Positions 1 to 13,213 of a stretch of 64,000 nucleotides of DNA are shown here, piece by piece (the first letter of the stretch is position 1; the number at the start of each line of letters is the position of its first letter). The stretch lies in NCBI GenBank assembly GCA_000729835.1, contig JFHB01000011.1:62001-126000 (forward strand), in the 5' to 3' direction. The notes beneath the pieces are model-generated. The model saw only the letters and a list, made by a program, of their open reading frames with translations, did not search any database and had not been told where the DNA came from. The translations under genes were made by a program, and so were the position numbers. The stretch is from Atkinsonella hypoxylon (Eukaryota > Ascomycota > Sordariomycetes > Hypocreales > Clavicipitaceae).

Positions 1-2462
1 ATCCTGAATGGCTATCTCTTTCAGACAGCGAAGTTTCCCACCAGTTGCCTGCGAAGCAATAGCTCCGAGATATCGGACATTAATACCCCGTTTGTGAAGC
101 AGGCGGCTTAATGATTGACCATCCATAGGGAAGCTGATGTCGGAATTGGCAAGCTCTCGTAACAGAGCAGGAATGACTTGCTGTCGCAAATAATTTCCCG
201 CTTCACGAACATCATTTTCGTCTTCCTGAAATTGTGCCTTCTCTTCCTCTGTCTGAGGCACCTGCCCACTAAATGCATCGGGGTTAAGAGCAAATTTGAA
301 ATCAGACAGATCGAGCTGAGCTTTGGAAGCCTGTGAGGAACCGACTTCGGTTTCAGCAGTAGGTTCATCTGAAGCTGCGTCTGATTTGGACTTTGCATGT
401 TTTGCCAGTTCCGTATCCACCCATTGTTTCATTCTGTAGCGTGCGAAAGAGTCGACGAGCTCAGGTCGTAGAACTGTCATTCGATGTGGGTAAGACTTAG
501 TACTCTCCTCAGCTTCTGATTTAGCCTGCTCAAGCCAGTTGATGTCGTATGGAGTAATTCTGTAGAGGTCCAGAACATACTTTCGTCCATCTGTTCCCAT
601 CAGGCCTTTGGTTTCGACACTAGCTTCTAAGTCAAACCTTTTCCCGTCCTTGTCCCAAACTGGATGATTCTTGACCTTCAATGCTTTCGACAATTGTGAA
701 AATGATGATGTGAAACGTTCGTCCGCCGCAACTATATCCTTGCCATCAACTGCTCCATAATCGATCTGATTTTCCCCTGGCTCTCGCTGTTTGAAAATGC
801 CGGGTACGATACTTTGTCCAACAATACGCTTGCCAAGGTAATCAACAACAACAGTAGCGGGCACGAATAGGCCATCTATATCAAGCTGGTTCACCAGTCT
901 CACACCCGCCACGTCTTTACTTGTGGCAACTCTAGCTGCTTCATCACCGCCTTCGGACGTGAATGTTCCAACACCATCTGCGCCAAAAGAGAAGAAAATG
1001 TTGTTGTACACGAAAATTTGAGCGTCCCTGCTCTCAGTTGGATTTAAAGGGGCAATCTCACCCCTTGCTACCATGACAGCGCCTTTTATAGCCGCGTCAT
1101 TGTAATCTGCGAACAGCTTGGAAACCAGCCTTTCGCGAAAGACTCTATCTTGAACCGTGTCCTTAGGGAGCTCCTTGGCAGACTGGAATTCTTCATTCCA
1201 GTCTCGCAAAGTGTCTGTATTCTCAACCCCAGAAAGGAGATAAGTTTCTTGAGATCTAGTAGGGTCTGGAATATGTGCGCACAAAGATGAGTGAGGTGAA
1301 GGTACCGCCCATGGTGCAGCTGGGATTGCGTTAGTGATCTGGAAAGTCGCTAGGGGGTCTCTCACATTGTTATATTCCTGGAGCTTCTGGAATGCGGTGT
1401 CGAAGGATGGTGAAATGAGTGAGATCAAGTCGAGAAGCGAGTGAGCAGAGTATCCCTTTGGTGCGGATCGTGGGAAGGGATCAAACTTGGCGTTTGATGA
1501 CTTATTTACAAAGAAGCCAGAAACATGAGATGTTATTTGGAATTGCTCTCCTTCGTTGGTAGTAACAACGAGATAGAGCAAATGACCACGCTGTTTCAAA
1601 TGGCAGGGAGGTGGATTCCAAGGCGAAAGTGTCACAGACTTGACCGTCCTCGGAGCAGGAGGCAAGGCTTCCGGAAGGAGATTCTGAAGGGACGATTCGG
1701 GACTAAAGTCGTAGTACTTAAGGGGAGACCTCGTCTCCTGTGACCCATCTTGATCTGCCTGGCCCTGCCGCGAAATGCTTTCGAATAGAGATAGACCGGG
1801 CAAAACGCCTTGAGTCACCTCCGAGCGGTCTCCCGCGGCGCCAATGAGCTCTCGAATTCTCACGAAATGGATGCGCGCCTCCTTTTCTGTATATGGCTCC
1901 TCCACCAAATGGAATTCGGGTTCGGGTTCGAGATTGGGGATCTCGGCTATTTGAATGAAGTCATTAACCTTTTCACCTTTGTATTTAAGGTGAAAACAAG
2001 TGAAACGGAATGCAGCAGGAAGGTCGATAACGGATTGGCGCAATTCGTGGACTTGCTCTTGAGAAGATACCTAATAGAGTATTGTCAGTAAAGATATATT
2101 CTAAATTGCCATTGCGTATGAACTACCATTATTTGCATCTTCTTAGCTTTGGATCCGGGCAAAATAATTGCCACATTCAGAAGAGCTAGTGACATGGGTC
2201 AGTCGTCGCCAACGAGAAAGCATTTCTGGAACGAAGTCACTGTACCTTCAGCCCCGTTCTCTGCTTCAGCTTCGGAGCCAACTTCCGCCATGGGAGCTGC
2301 AGACGCGGTAGATTTTTGCTTGACACTAGCTTCTGAATACACCGACAAGAAGCATGGAAAATCAGCCAAAATAAATGGCGTGGGTTTGTGTGGGTAAAGT
2401 AAGGCGACGAGAAACATACCGTCTGCAAGTGCAGGAGAAGCGACCTGAGCTTCAGCAGCCAT
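1..2462 (-). CDS. CLU1: CLU1/TIF31 clustered mitochondria protein (3' end outside window)
   Basis: Large cytosolic TPR protein of the CLU family, needed for normal mitochondrial distribution and reported with eIF3. Exons, read on the minus strand: 2462-2420, 2332-2246, 2185-2127 and 2070-1, all in phase; the last stays open to the window edge. 753 codons are visible of a family length near 1250-1300, so the C-terminal TPR part is missing. The N-terminus is acidic and Ala-rich (MAAEAQVASPALADE). It is followed by the CLU N-terminal ubiquitin-like region (SSQEQVHELRQSVIDLP), the CLU domain (around SPWNPPP, GYSAHSLLDLIS, DWNEEFQSAKELP) and the start of the eIF3-p135 region (RPELVDSFARYR, RYLGAIA). 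The 59-nt third exon is short but keeps frame and fits the family. Identification is firm; the first two intron borders are slightly less certain. Confidence 0.93.
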
Positions 2463-4209
2463 GATTGAGATGCAAAACAAGTATGAATGAGAGAGAATAG
2501 AATACAGAGCAGCAAAGAAGAAATGATTTCCCAACCATCAGGTTCAGCCCGGCATTAACTGAAAGAGATGCTACGATTTACCATGTACTTGACGGTGGAA
2601 GGAGGTGTCGGCAAAGTGTGTCTGGCATTGGAAAAAATTTGGACGACTTGATTGCACCGCAATGTTCCGGACAGTCGGAGCTTGGCAGATACTTGCGAAA
2701 TACTTTTAAAAAGACCGTTTTATGCTGAATATTCAAGTACCCAATCAGTACTGCCGTTCCCGTAGACCCCGTTATTTTTGCAAGTAATAGATGCCTCTGA
2801 AGAACTAACCCCAAAGGGGAAAAAAGTAAATACATTACGACCTAGGTATGTACTTAATGCAATTGAACGAGCAAGAAATGCTTCCGCTACCGTGAACCGC
2901 TCAACTTGAACAACGTTGACGAAGTTTTATATCAGTTCGTGGAAACTCTTGATCTTAAGACTCCTACCGAAAGCGGATGTGCTCTCCGTCATGATCGAGG
3001 GAGGCTCTCACGCGCCAAGAACAAATGTAAATTAAAGTCAGTTACACATGCATGAAACTATAACAACAATATATTGGTGACATTAATCCAGTCATCTTCG
3101 CTTGGCCGCAGGATTTCTGTTTGCATTGACCAAGAGGTGGTCAGTTCAATCCGAACTTAAAGCCTATACTTCATGAGCATATGAATTAGGTAGATCAACA
3201 GATAAATACAAATTTCCTAGAATGTTTGATTCGCTAACTAGTGACGTGGTTTTTAACGAAACTGGCCCCAAATGCACTACTTGTGGCTAATTGTATTGCG
3301 CGGGTCGAATTCTCGATGTTGGTATAGAGTAGGATGTAAAACGAGTGTCCAAACGAGTAGAAGACACTACGTTTATTTAGCGATGAGGATTCGTACCCGT
3401 TTTACAGCCTAGTGTTGAGAGTCGATTGAACTAAACCAGGGTCGTAGAAGGTCGTATAAAATCTGCTTGGAGAAGTCATCGTTGCGTAAATTTCTATTGG
3501 GTACAAAAAGTTCAAGCTTGAAGCACAAAGTCCGTCAGGGTGGCTCACCACAATTCAAAGTGCGTCACATGCGGCACATAACATTCTTGTTAGTAGAAAG
3601 AGACGACGATGTGGGGGAAGGTATTCCGCCCTTGATGAAACCAACGGCAGTAGTAGTAGCAGCTACATGAGGTGATAGCACAATTGCGGCATTTGAGCTA
3701 CGATAAGTAGCCGCAATTCTACTTCGAGGACAGGACTCGCAGCCAGTCATCGCAATGTGCTGTTTGTCGGGACAGTAGGGTATAATGAAAGCTGCTGATA
3801 TGTGCATGGCTGTTTATCGCGCGACTACTTGACAGTGACACCTAAGTTTGTAAGAGTTCTGTGGCAACAGAAGAGACCAGAAGTGTAGTCCACAAGTCCC
3901 AGTGCAGGCAACGAATGAGGTATTTCTTGTTTGTCACTCAGCCCCAGCCACTCACTATACATTTAATGAGGCACCACGAGGTCAGGTCCCGTGCATAGTC
4001 AGTCGAATAGACTGCACAGTGCGTCCTCTCATTCAACATTCAATCTACCAGATCCCCAATGCTTCATCCGTGATTATCTTCGAAAGACGACTCGATTCGC
4101 GATATTTCTTCACTTTTTGCTGATATACATGTCGCAAACCCACACCTTCTGATTCGTTATATTCTCCTCAAGTGGCTGGCAACACGCGCGCCCACCACGG
4201 CAGTACAAG
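2463..4209. other. Intergenic, no gene recognised
   Basis: Spacer between the divergent CLU1 and transporter genes, holding both promoters. Only short ORFs without family resemblance are present. No repeat or RNA gene recognised. Confidence 0.6.
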
Positions 4210-5566
4210 ATGGCTTCTCAGGCCGCGATTCCTTTCCTAGTGGCAATGATGCTGCTCACTGGAGTTTGCAATACACTGCTAACCAAGTATCAGGTGAGTA
4301 TCTCTATGCGCATGCGCTCTTTAACGCCCACCGATCTTCGAGATCCTTATCTCTCTGACTCTAGTGGTAGGATAACCAATGTGTCCGAAATTGTGACACT
4401 AAACGCCCGTCGTACTTCGAACAGCCTGTCCTTCAAACAGCACAAATGTTTGTTGGCGAAATGGGCTGCTGGCTGGTCGTCGCATTGATGGCTCTGTATC
4501 GGCGACTCGTCTCGAGGTCCTCACCTCAGGAACGTGGCTATCAAGCTGTTGGCGTAATTGACACTATTGATGGTCACGACAGCAGCCGGCCTAAATTTGA
4601 TGCAGACATGCCTTCCGTTCTTAGAGGCTTCCGTGTGATGCTACTAGCTTTGCCGGCAATCTGCGATATTTGTGGAACCACGCTGATGAACGCCGGATTG
4701 CTTCTCGTTGCAGCATCCATCTATCAAATGACGAGAGGGGCCTTGGTCTTGTTTGTCGGTCTTTTTAGCGTCGTGTTCCTCCGAAGACGTCTCTATCTAT
4801 TTCAATGGTTGTCACTCGTTGGTGTCGTCTTGGGTGTCGCCGTTGTCGGCTTGGCCGGAGCAATCTGGCCAGATGAAAAGAAGACAATTTCGCAGAACGT
4901 AGTCGCGGCAGCCGAGGAATCAAGTCAAGCAGGGCTTTCGGATGCCGCCAGGGCCATTATCGGAGTTATTTTGATTGCCGGGGCCCAGATTTTCACGGCA
5001 ACACAGTTCGTACTTGAAGAATGGATGCTTGAGAATTCCTCCATTGAGCCCATCAAGGTTGTGGGCTGGGAAGGAATTTTTGGCTTTTCAGTAACAGTAT
5101 TAGTCATGATCGTGATGCACTTTCTTGTTGGCCGAACTGATGCTGGAAAATATGGTCCCTTTGACCTTGTCGAGGAATTTCGACAGATGCGGCAGCAAAA
5201 GATCTGGATTTCCAGCCTTTTAATCATGATCAGCATCGGGTAAGTTTGCATGACAGCAGCCATTCACGGTTCTGATTACTGACACTCTCACTTGATAGTG
5301 GTTTTAATTTTTTCGGCCTTTCTGTTACGCGAAGTGTCAGCGCAACCTCACGTTCCACCATTGATACATGCCGTACCCTTTTCATTTGGATCGTTTCTCT
5401 AGGACTTGGTTGGGAGACATTCAAGTTTCTCCAGATTGTTGGCTTCGGCATGCTTGTTTATTCCACCTTTGTCTTCAACGGCATTGTGCAGCCGCCATTG
5501 AAGAGCCTCCGTGTTAACGAAGAAGTGCAGGAACTACTTCCTGAGGAACCCATTGAGCACCAGTAA
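4210..5566 (+). CDS. SLC35F6-type multi-pass transporter (drug/metabolite transporter superfamily)
   Basis: Exons 4210-4293, 4371-5239 and 5299-5566 give 406 aa. The start MASQAAIPFLVAMMLLTG opens the first membrane helix. After intron 1 come the family marks DNQCVRNC and FEQPVLQTAQMFVGEMGCW, typical of the SLC35F6/ANT2-binding-protein group of putative nucleotide-sugar or other small-solute transporters. About ten hydrophobic segments follow, including LPAICDICGTTLMNAGLLL and TRGALVLFVGLFSVVFLRR. A hydrophilic loop lies near residues 80-110, and the last exon adds the closing helix and an acidic tail (EEVQELLPEEP). Substrate and membrane cannot be read from the sequence; human SLC35F6 is lysosomal/mitochondrial. 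Both introns have GTGAGT or GTAAGT donors. The family call is firm, the substrate unknown. Confidence 0.92.
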
Positions 5567-5890
5567 CATGTGTTTAGATTAAGTTTTAATACAGTCGCCT
5601 ACAATTTATTGGCCTAATTCATGATCCAATCTTGAAATATATTGCCATAAACATCCCAACTGATTGCACAAAAGAATGGGCCGCCCTGAGTTTCTGGCTG
5701 TCAATGCTTGCTTCCGGCCTCATCATTGCGGAATGAGAGTGGTTGAGAACACTGTATTGTTATTGACTAATCAATTGATCAAGCATGTTATGTAATAGTA
5801 TTAAGACGGCACTCATCAATCGAGCCGAAATTCCTTGAAAAAGGACGTCCAGGCTCGGGCCCATAGCCAGGGCCTGTCTAGAGGAAATGT

Positions 5891-7265
5891 TCAAGTATTA
5901 CTCTTCTTTTCCTTCATCTCGAGCTCTTTGTCTTGGATGTTGTTGTAGTGCCAGACTCCTTGCTCCCTGTCCCGCGCTAGACGATCCATATCCTGTTGGC
6001 TTACCGGTACACCCTCTACACCTTTAACAGCTTTACCTTCTAAAAACATGACAAAACCACCAACGCCAGCAACGATGCAGCCTAAAGCAACGAACAGACC
6101 CGTGGACCAGCTCGGGCGATCATATCGATTCATTCCCCACATGAATCCCGATAGAACGCATTGAAAAAAGGTATTCGTGACCATGAGCCAGATGACCAAG
6201 TCCAGCTTCCACACCGCAGTTGATCGAGCCCGTACCCCGGTCAATGGAGGATCAGGAATCTTAGCCTCGGGGAACGGGATCGCCGATCGTGGAGCTGTGC
6301 TATATTCAGGTTTGTCAACATTATGCGGACCAAGAGCTGACGGTAGTTCCGTGGAGCCCTTTAATCGAAACCAACCACGGTGAATGCCTGCAAGTCGTCT
6401 TAAGCCGACCTCCTTTTTGCCGATTCTATATTGCAATAGAAAATACAAATCCCTGAATCTCCAAGGAGCGAGCCCAAAGCCTGTGACACAGAACAAGGCA
6501 TTTAGTATTTGTGAGTCTCTTTCGATCCATATCCGTCTCGGGGAGTTGATATCATCGCAAGCGGGATGACACATGGCGGGTGCTTGGAGTGACTTGTTAG
6601 ATAAAACTGCTCCTCAGATTGTATCCTGTGTCTTAGAACTCACCAGCATTGCATAGTAGAAGGAACAGCATTCCACCCCAAGCAACAACATTCAGACCAT
6701 ACAGTGTGACGGCAAAGCCAACTGGAGTGCGTACATAGTTCCAAAACGCAAGGCTTCCTAGTCTCATTGACTCGCTAAAGGAGTGTTTGGGAGGGAAATG
6801 ATATCCATTTTCGAAAGGGGCCGCCGAAACTGGTTCACCCATAGAGTTTGCTTTTGCTTGACTGGCGGCCCTAGGATCATGCGTGTTCTCGCTCTGGTAG
6901 TGATCCTCAGGAACAGGCTGAACAGGACTCGATGTCAAGACCGCACCGCTCGAGGTCGCACCAGGAGGTTGCCCTAATCGAATGGAATTGGAGGTAGGTC
7001 GAGCGCCGGTCTGACGAGTGAATATGGACGATGCTACGCCGCCAGTGGCGGCAAAGAAGCCCTCGGGGAGCTCAGAAGATCCGAAACTTTGAGAGACCCG
7101 GCGGAGACGGCCACTCAAAGAAGGTGAGGTGGCGGAGCGGTTTGTAACATTGTGGGAGCTCTTAGCATCAAGTGACTGTACGGGCTCTATCGGTGCATCT
7201 TGGTTTATGGTAGGGAAAGGTTCAGTTGCTATGGTCTCAGCGGACCCTGCGGTGGCATCAGGCAT
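5891..7265 (-). CDS. DUF2985 domain membrane protein
   Basis: Exons 7265-6644 and 6582-5891 (minus strand) give 437 aa. The first ~150 residues are Ser/Pro-rich and probably disordered. Then come a membrane segment (TPVGFAVTLYGLNVVAWGG), the DUF2985 core (APAMCHPACDD, SPRRIWIERDSQILNALFC, PWRFRDLYFLLQYR), two further helices (LVIWLMVTNTFFQCVLSGFM; TGLFVALGCIVAGVGGFVMF) and a charged tail. DUF2985 proteins are common in Pezizomycotina and have no established biochemical role. The exon junction falls inside the conserved core, and splicing restores the CNAAPAMCH motif. An in-frame ATG at 7376 would add 37 residues; I prefer 7265. Confidence 0.88.
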
Positions 7266-8212
7266 GCTGTCGTTGAAGCAGTTGCGCGTGAAGGATGCGC
7301 GCTTGAAGATAATCGGCAGTGGGACGCAGTGACGAGATGTCGGAAAGTCTGAAAATTTTGGGCTACAGCACAACAATATGCATCGACTTCAACAGCCTAA
7401 TAACAGCTGCAATTCGAAATAGGCCGTATCTCTGGATGTCCCGGGAACAGTTCGAAACAATCCATTGGTGCATTCCAATCTTCATAGAACGTGGCTGTAC
7501 GTTGGAAAATCATGCCAAAATGCGCGGGCCAGGGTCCGCAATGATTGGCATTGACTTTTTACCTTTCGTATCTCTCGTAACCTAATCTAAGACTTTCCAT
7601 TTGAAGACGATAACTGAACATCAGCTGGCGACTTCACATTCAGGAAAGGCGGCAAATGAATGCGTACCTCAGTGCTGCATCAGGTATATTACAGTATTAC
7701 GGCTCTTCCGTTTCATAAGCCAGCTCCGTATCTCTTCTTTGAACTCTTTAATGTCAAGTCACTTATTCGAAGTAAAATCCCAGGATTTTGAGTGCAGTGT
7801 CGCACTCGGCCTGCTCGGGACTTGAAGGTTTTTCACGTTCCCGTCCGATGATAGCCCTGTTTCCCGGCCGCGAGGGTGACAGTTTAATCCGATCCTTAAC
7901 AATAATGAGGATTTGTCAAAGATGGTCGGATTAATCTGTCGACACCCTGCCTACCCAGCATCGAGTTCTAGGTGTGGGGCTTATGAACCCGGACTGCAAC
8001 AACAATTTAACGTAATAAGCCAGATCCCTCTTGGACCACGTTGAAAGTACACTTAACCAGCAGCTGCTTTAGGCAAGACACAGATATTTAGACCTGGCTC
8101 CCAAAGGCACAAAAGGCACAATACATAATCCAACCGTCTACGATTTCGCCGCATATGCAAGCACCCCCCACCACCATTTGCAGACGAATTGCCTAGGTCC
8201 AGAAAGGAAGGA
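7266..8212. other. Intergenic, divergent promoter region
   Basis: Spacer between the DUF2985 gene (-) and SEN15 (+). Nothing recognised beyond short chance ORFs. Confidence 0.6.
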
Positions 8213-8620
8213 ATGGATGCGAATCGCGCCATGGCCAGTCTCGCGGATACTGTTATCCGGAACCTTCGGCATCAACATGACTGGACGAACCTGGAACTGC
8301 TAGATAAAACAGGAGAATGTAGGACTGTTTTAAGGGGCCTTCCACCGAGGAGACTTTATTTACACCCGGATGACCAAATTGCTGCCCTAGCCCACGAAGA
8401 GAAAACAGGCGAGAAACTATTCCAGACTCCTTTAAAGGAATGGGTTTTGCCTGTACATATCAGCGAGAAATGGTGCCTTGCCAACTTCGCATCGGTTTTT
8501 GATTCTATCCCAACTGACGCATCTCAACCGAAGAGGGTTGTTTTGGCAATAGTCCACAACGACTCAACCGTCGTTTACTACCTGATGCATGAAGGAATAG
8601 TCAAACCACGCCAAAATTAG
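8213..8620 (+). CDS. SEN15: tRNA-splicing endonuclease subunit Sen15
   Basis: Single exon, 135 aa. Sen15 is a small structural subunit of the SEN complex that cuts introns from nuclear pre-tRNAs. Family marks: NLRHQHDWTNLELLD near the start, GLPPRRLYLHPDDQI, KEWVLPVHISEKWCLANFA, and the highly conserved end DSTVVYYLMHEGIVKPRQN, which stops exactly where the family ends. As expected for Sen15, the catalytic residues of Sen2/Sen34 are absent. The ATG at 8213 is used; 8231 (MASLADTV) is an equally plausible start in better context. The stop lies 35 bp from the stop of the convergent dehydrogenase gene. Confidence 0.92.
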   Translation: MDANRAMASLADTVIRNLRHQHDWTNLELLDKTGECRTVLRGLPPRRLYLHPDDQIAALAHEEKTGEKLFQTPLKEWVLPVHISEKWCLANFASVFDSIPTDASQPKRVVLAIVHNDSTVVYYLMHEGIVKPRQN

Positions 8621-8655
8621 GCTGGCAGATCGGCACTTGTCATATGATTTTGACG

Positions 8656-10177
8656 CTAGGGGCGAAATACCACCTTTTGGACTTTCATCTTGTCGAAAAG
8701 CTCATAGCCACTTGTTGCATCAGCCAGTGGCATAACATGGTCGAACATAAACCTAGAACGCGCAACGTTCTCGTCAGTCTCACTTCAGAAACCACACTTC
8801 GTCCCATGTTGCCGAGTTCGAGGTGGTCAATAAATGAAATGGTACCGTCACATATATCTCTGTCCAAAGGCGAACTCACTCCAGCTGGTCTTGCTTTTGT
8901 TCCAATACTTCAAGAGCCTCTTGAAATACCGATCTGACAGGGCATCTCCCCATTTGGAGCCGGACATTTTTGCTATGCAATCGTCAGTTCGGTCATTCAT
9001 TGTTCCCTAGAATGAAAAGAGAGAGACTTACCCATAAGCTTCGCTACCAGTCCACGGAATCTGTTCTCGTTAGTCCAAGCCCGGATACAATGATGCAAGC
9101 AAGAGTTATATCATACCTCTGCATTGTGTACTCCAATACTGCTGATAACACCGAATGGCCGCACAAGTTCAAACGCAGTTCTTAGCGCTGGAGACAAGCC
9201 CACTACCTCAATGACCACATCTGCCCCGCGACCATTCGTAGCTTCTAGTATTTCACTTCTCATTCCGTCTGCATCGGTCTTGAAGTTCAGTGGCTTAGCC
9301 CCCAGCTTACGGGCCTGGTCAAGGCGATTATCTACCGCATCCACGGCGAAAAGGTGGTGAGGGTTCAAATTGGCGGCGCAAGCTACAGCACAAAGTCCAA
9401 CCGGGCCACATCCTATCACGACAACAGTGATCTGCTTCACATCAATCTTCCTCGACAGCTCAAGCGCACTTTTTACTCCAAAAAAGCCCGTGGGGAAGAT
9501 ATCGGCCATCAAAAGCAAGGCGCGGTCGGAAATGGTTTTCGGTGCCTTGAAGATAGTATTGTCGGCGTAGGGTACGCGCACATATTCAGCTTGTCCCCCG
9601 TCAAGGCTGGGGGAACCGAACAGCATCGATTTCTCGCAACGAGCTGTGAATCCTTCCTTGCAATAAAAACATTCACCACTACATATCTATCCATTATTGA
9701 GCTGCTCGCAAATTGGGGTTTGCTGTAAATCATTAAGGGCTTGTTCATACCACGAAACAGTGAAAGGCGAAACAACCTTGTCACCAACCTGAACAGTGTG
9801 CACGTCGGATCCAACCTCACACACCGTGCCACTGAACTCATGGCCCATGATAAAGCCAGTAGCTGATTTCTGATGTCCTCGATACACATGCAGTTCTCTG
9901 ATATAAAATTGGTTAGAACTTCCAAAGATAATTCGTATGAAGCATCGGTAGAGCATTCTGTTACTCACGAGCCGCAGAGTGCTGTCGCTTCTACTTTGAC
10001 GATGACATCGCGTTTGTCGAGAACTGGAGTTGACAGCACCGTTTAGTCCACATTTTCGCAATAAAAACATTTCCCACTGTCGAAATATAACTCACCCTGT
10101 GGCACGGGACGTTCTTTCACTGAGACCTGATACGGGCCGTCAAAGACGACAGCTTTCATCAACTTTGAGTGGCTCAT
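8656..10177 (-). CDS. Zinc-dependent alcohol dehydrogenase-like (MDR family)
   Basis: Seven exons on the minus strand: 10177-10096, 10023-9969, 9897-9751, 9678-9117, 9060-9032, 8972-8880, 8752-8656. They are in phase throughout and give 354 aa, the usual MDR length. Visible marks: catalytic zinc ligands in ALCGSELH and GHEFSG; structural zinc cysteines in CGECFYCKEGFTARC; the Rossmann motif VVVIGCGPVGLCAV; then VIEVVGLSPALRTAF, SSIGVHNAEIPW and a C-terminus DKMKVQKVVF. The CGEC motif, the 29-nt exon and the last exon appear only after splicing, so shorter models stopping near 8876 are wrong. It most resembles the fungal glutathione-independent ADH/sorbitol-type group; the substrate cannot be stated. 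Confidence 0.9.
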
Positions 10178-12839
10178 GGTGAAATCTTTGTCTTTGACTT
10201 CTATCCCCTTTTTTATTGCTTTTGTTGAGAAATGAAAACCCGAAGCAGGCGTTTGAGGTCACACGTTGCAAAGAGCAGATATCATGTGTCTGTGAGGGGT
10301 TCCTCGTGGCACACACGTAGGTTTGCAGGGTGGGGTGAGAGAGCTCGGCATATGAGGTATGTTAGGCTTCAAGCCTAGGTCCCTACAGCAGAGTGATACA
10401 TGTCATGACGCGAAATGGAAGTTTGGATAAGAAAGAAGGGCAAAAAAAAAACCCCCACAAAAATCTTTAAAGGACTGTCAACTTGTTATGCCTCGACTTA
10501 AAAGGGTCGAGTATCGTGAAGCCGCTGCAAAGTTGGTATCTGAGCTTCAGCGGACTATTAGCTGTTGCCCCACTGATTGCGCAAACAACACTGAGACCGA
10601 CTTCTCCATGCTGAACTCATCTGAACTGATATGTCACATAATCGTGTGCTTTCTTTCCTCCTGATGTTTCCATGGCTCGAAAAGCCAGAACTGCGAAGGC
10701 AGTTCGACTCATAAAGAACGGGTTCCTTTGAGTTAACAAAGCCGATTTATCGAAAAGCGAAAATCGTCATATATAGGTACTCAATGGGGCCACGTTTGTG
10801 ACCAAGGCAATACAGAAAGATGGCCATATACCGTAAACCCCCCCGTCCTGTATCGGCATAAAGACCTTACCCAAGATGAAGATGAGTTATGATCCCTTGG
10901 AGCAGCAGTAGCTCGACTTCTTCCTGTACCGCTAGTTGTACTATAAAGGCTGTAAGAACGACAGCCATAATGTGTATGCTCTGTTAATTACATAAGGGCC
11001 GCTACATGATCGGGCATTTGTTTTTATTGTCGACCTCCTGAAGCTCCTCAGTTCGCCCCCAGGACGGAAAACCTTAGTAGTGCTACCTCGCTAGGGCTGG
11101 GCCGGCGCGGTTAAAGGGTGACAGGGTGGCCGAGTAGGCCCGAAGTGTTGAAAAGCAGTAGACGATAGGGTTTAATAAACCTCACTCAATCCTTGGACTC
11201 GCCATTGCTGGGAATGGGGAATAGTAGCAACTTTGAGCGTTGCACTCAGACAGCAGAGCCAATGCCCCTATACGCAAGGAAAAAACTCATTAAGACATTC
11301 CGGTGCTCGAATATCTAAACATGACGCCAATACCTCATTGGTGCCGATAAGACTATGTACGCTTTCGTATCGACCCATGTTTCTTCACTGGCTCGTACTG
11401 GCGACCTTGAGTGACCAGACCTTTTCAAGCTTTTAGTACTAGACGCGAAAATTGTGACGTGGCCGCGCTAAAAGTAATATTCGGTTGACCAACCCCCCTC
11501 CCCCGCCCTCATAATCCCGCAAGGGAGCTTCTTGTAAAACAACAAGGTTATAATATAGTTATGTACTTACTGAGTATATAATAATACTTACATGTACGTA
11601 CAGGCCGAATATCAGCGATAAAGCGCCATCAATGTAGCCCAGCACTTACGTGCTTTGATCCGGCTCGTCACTACAGACCGATCCAATAAATCAGCTTGAG
11701 TTGTTGAACAGAAAGCAGAAAGCATGCCTTCTTAGTACTGTAATATCTAAGAATAACCTTACAAGACGACTTTCAACAGGCTGTTGATGGGTAAAATCAT
11801 TCAGGGGTTGGACTGCATGTAAGCGGTACGGCACCCACTCAACAGACAAAGCAGTGGGCAGTGAGGGTCGGCTTAATCTGTCATACCTTGCTTGGGTGGA
11901 TTATTGTTAATAATTGTTATTTATTGTCCTGTCCTCCTCAGTGTCTGGCTGTCGGAATGCGTCCGCTCACAGCCACCCTTGAAGATGTTCCTACGCCGCC
12001 CACTAGGAGGTACCTAAAGGTACCTAGGTGCCTATTAAAACGCGTCATCCCGATCTTTGGTTAGAGCTCGGTGATAGTTGCTAACTCTTCGACGTCTTTT
12101 GACATATCAATATTTCTCTCTGGCTATAACTTTAAGTCCCTTCATTAGAGCTATATAGGATCTTATATTAAAGCTAGATGAGGTCCACCCTGGGAAATAT
12201 ATGTTATAAGCTTGTTAAGTGGTCATTATAATCGAGCTCGTACTAAAAAAATCGGAGTGGCGCGCGGTGGTGCCTAGCACAGGGTGGTCAAATTGCATCA
12301 CGGGTCCTAATTACGGAGTAAGGGGTCAATACTCCGTAGTAATAATGGGGTTGGGGTTTGTCCGTCATGAAATCATTCTGGACCGTCTCACCCGACTTGC
12401 TAGGTGCCTTAGGCAACAATTAGTATCTAGTCTGCACAGGAAGTGTGCACAGCCATGTAATTAATTACCAGAGACCACAAAAATATGAACAAGTTGACTG
12501 GAAGGTTGAACAAATTGACGCTCCAATGCTACCTTAGGCACCTATATGTGAGGTACCGTGAAGGTAGGCTGGGGCAGCAGGTAGGTTGATGTACCTTATA
12601 ACGGCTGTCCCACATTACCTACTTGGTACGGAATACATGATAGTACTTTCGCGCCCCGAGCTTTCTGGCGAACTACCGTAGGTACGTACACACACGCAAG
12701 GCGAAGGCTCAGCCGCAAATCCATCCACTGACCCAATCCCATCCCTCTTCTATCTCTTTAGAATCGGTACGGCTCTAACGCGGTGCCGACAGGGATTATC
12801 CACCAATAAAAGGGTCTCTTTCTAAGGTACTTCCTGCAC

Positions 12840-13110
12840 AGTACTAATCTACATTAACAAGAAGTAGAGTAACTAACTACCTTTTAATTTACAAAGAGGT
12901 ATATATATCTACTAGAGAAGTACCTAACCTTTCTACCTACCTACCTATCTACTTAGGTAGGTACCTAGGTAGGCACTTAAGTACTTATATAAGCTAGAAA
13001 AAAAAATATAACAAGTCTTAGTTATAGTATATTATAAGGCTTACTACACTATACTAGGATTATTATAAGCTCTACTAGCTAAAACGCGTTATATAGTGCT
13101 TTAGCGTTAA
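12840..13110. repeat. AT-rich, TpA-rich decayed repeat-like segment
   Basis: Composition changes sharply to AT-rich with many TA steps, few CpG and no coding potential, next to tandem ACCTACCTACC and TAGGTAGGTACC motifs. This looks like a transposon relic altered by repeat-induced point mutation, which is an inference from composition only. Confidence 0.5.
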
Positions 13111-13213
13111 GTGTATTTAAAGGTTACTAAAGGTCACTCGAGATTGCGCGCACGAGCAAGGGGGCTGTGGGGTTCAGATACCGCGTTGGAGCCGTACCGG
13201 TTGTAAAGAGATT
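13111..13213 (+). repeat. Dispersed repeat copy 1 (matches 28087-28188)
   Basis: About 100 bp aligns in the same orientation with 28087-28188. Long identical blocks include ACTAAAGGTCACTCGAG and GATACCGCGTTGGAGCCG. Many differences are C/T or G/A transitions, as expected for RIP-type decay. No coding content. Confidence 0.7.

Noticed and set aside
3467..4123. Short ORFs upstream of the transporter gene
   Set aside because: No homology pattern, no good splice partners, and both strands are open by chance.
8876..8878. Stop of the alcohol dehydrogenase
   Set aside because: It lies inside an intron with a GTGAGT donor; one more exon (8752-8656) supplies the conserved MDR C-terminus.
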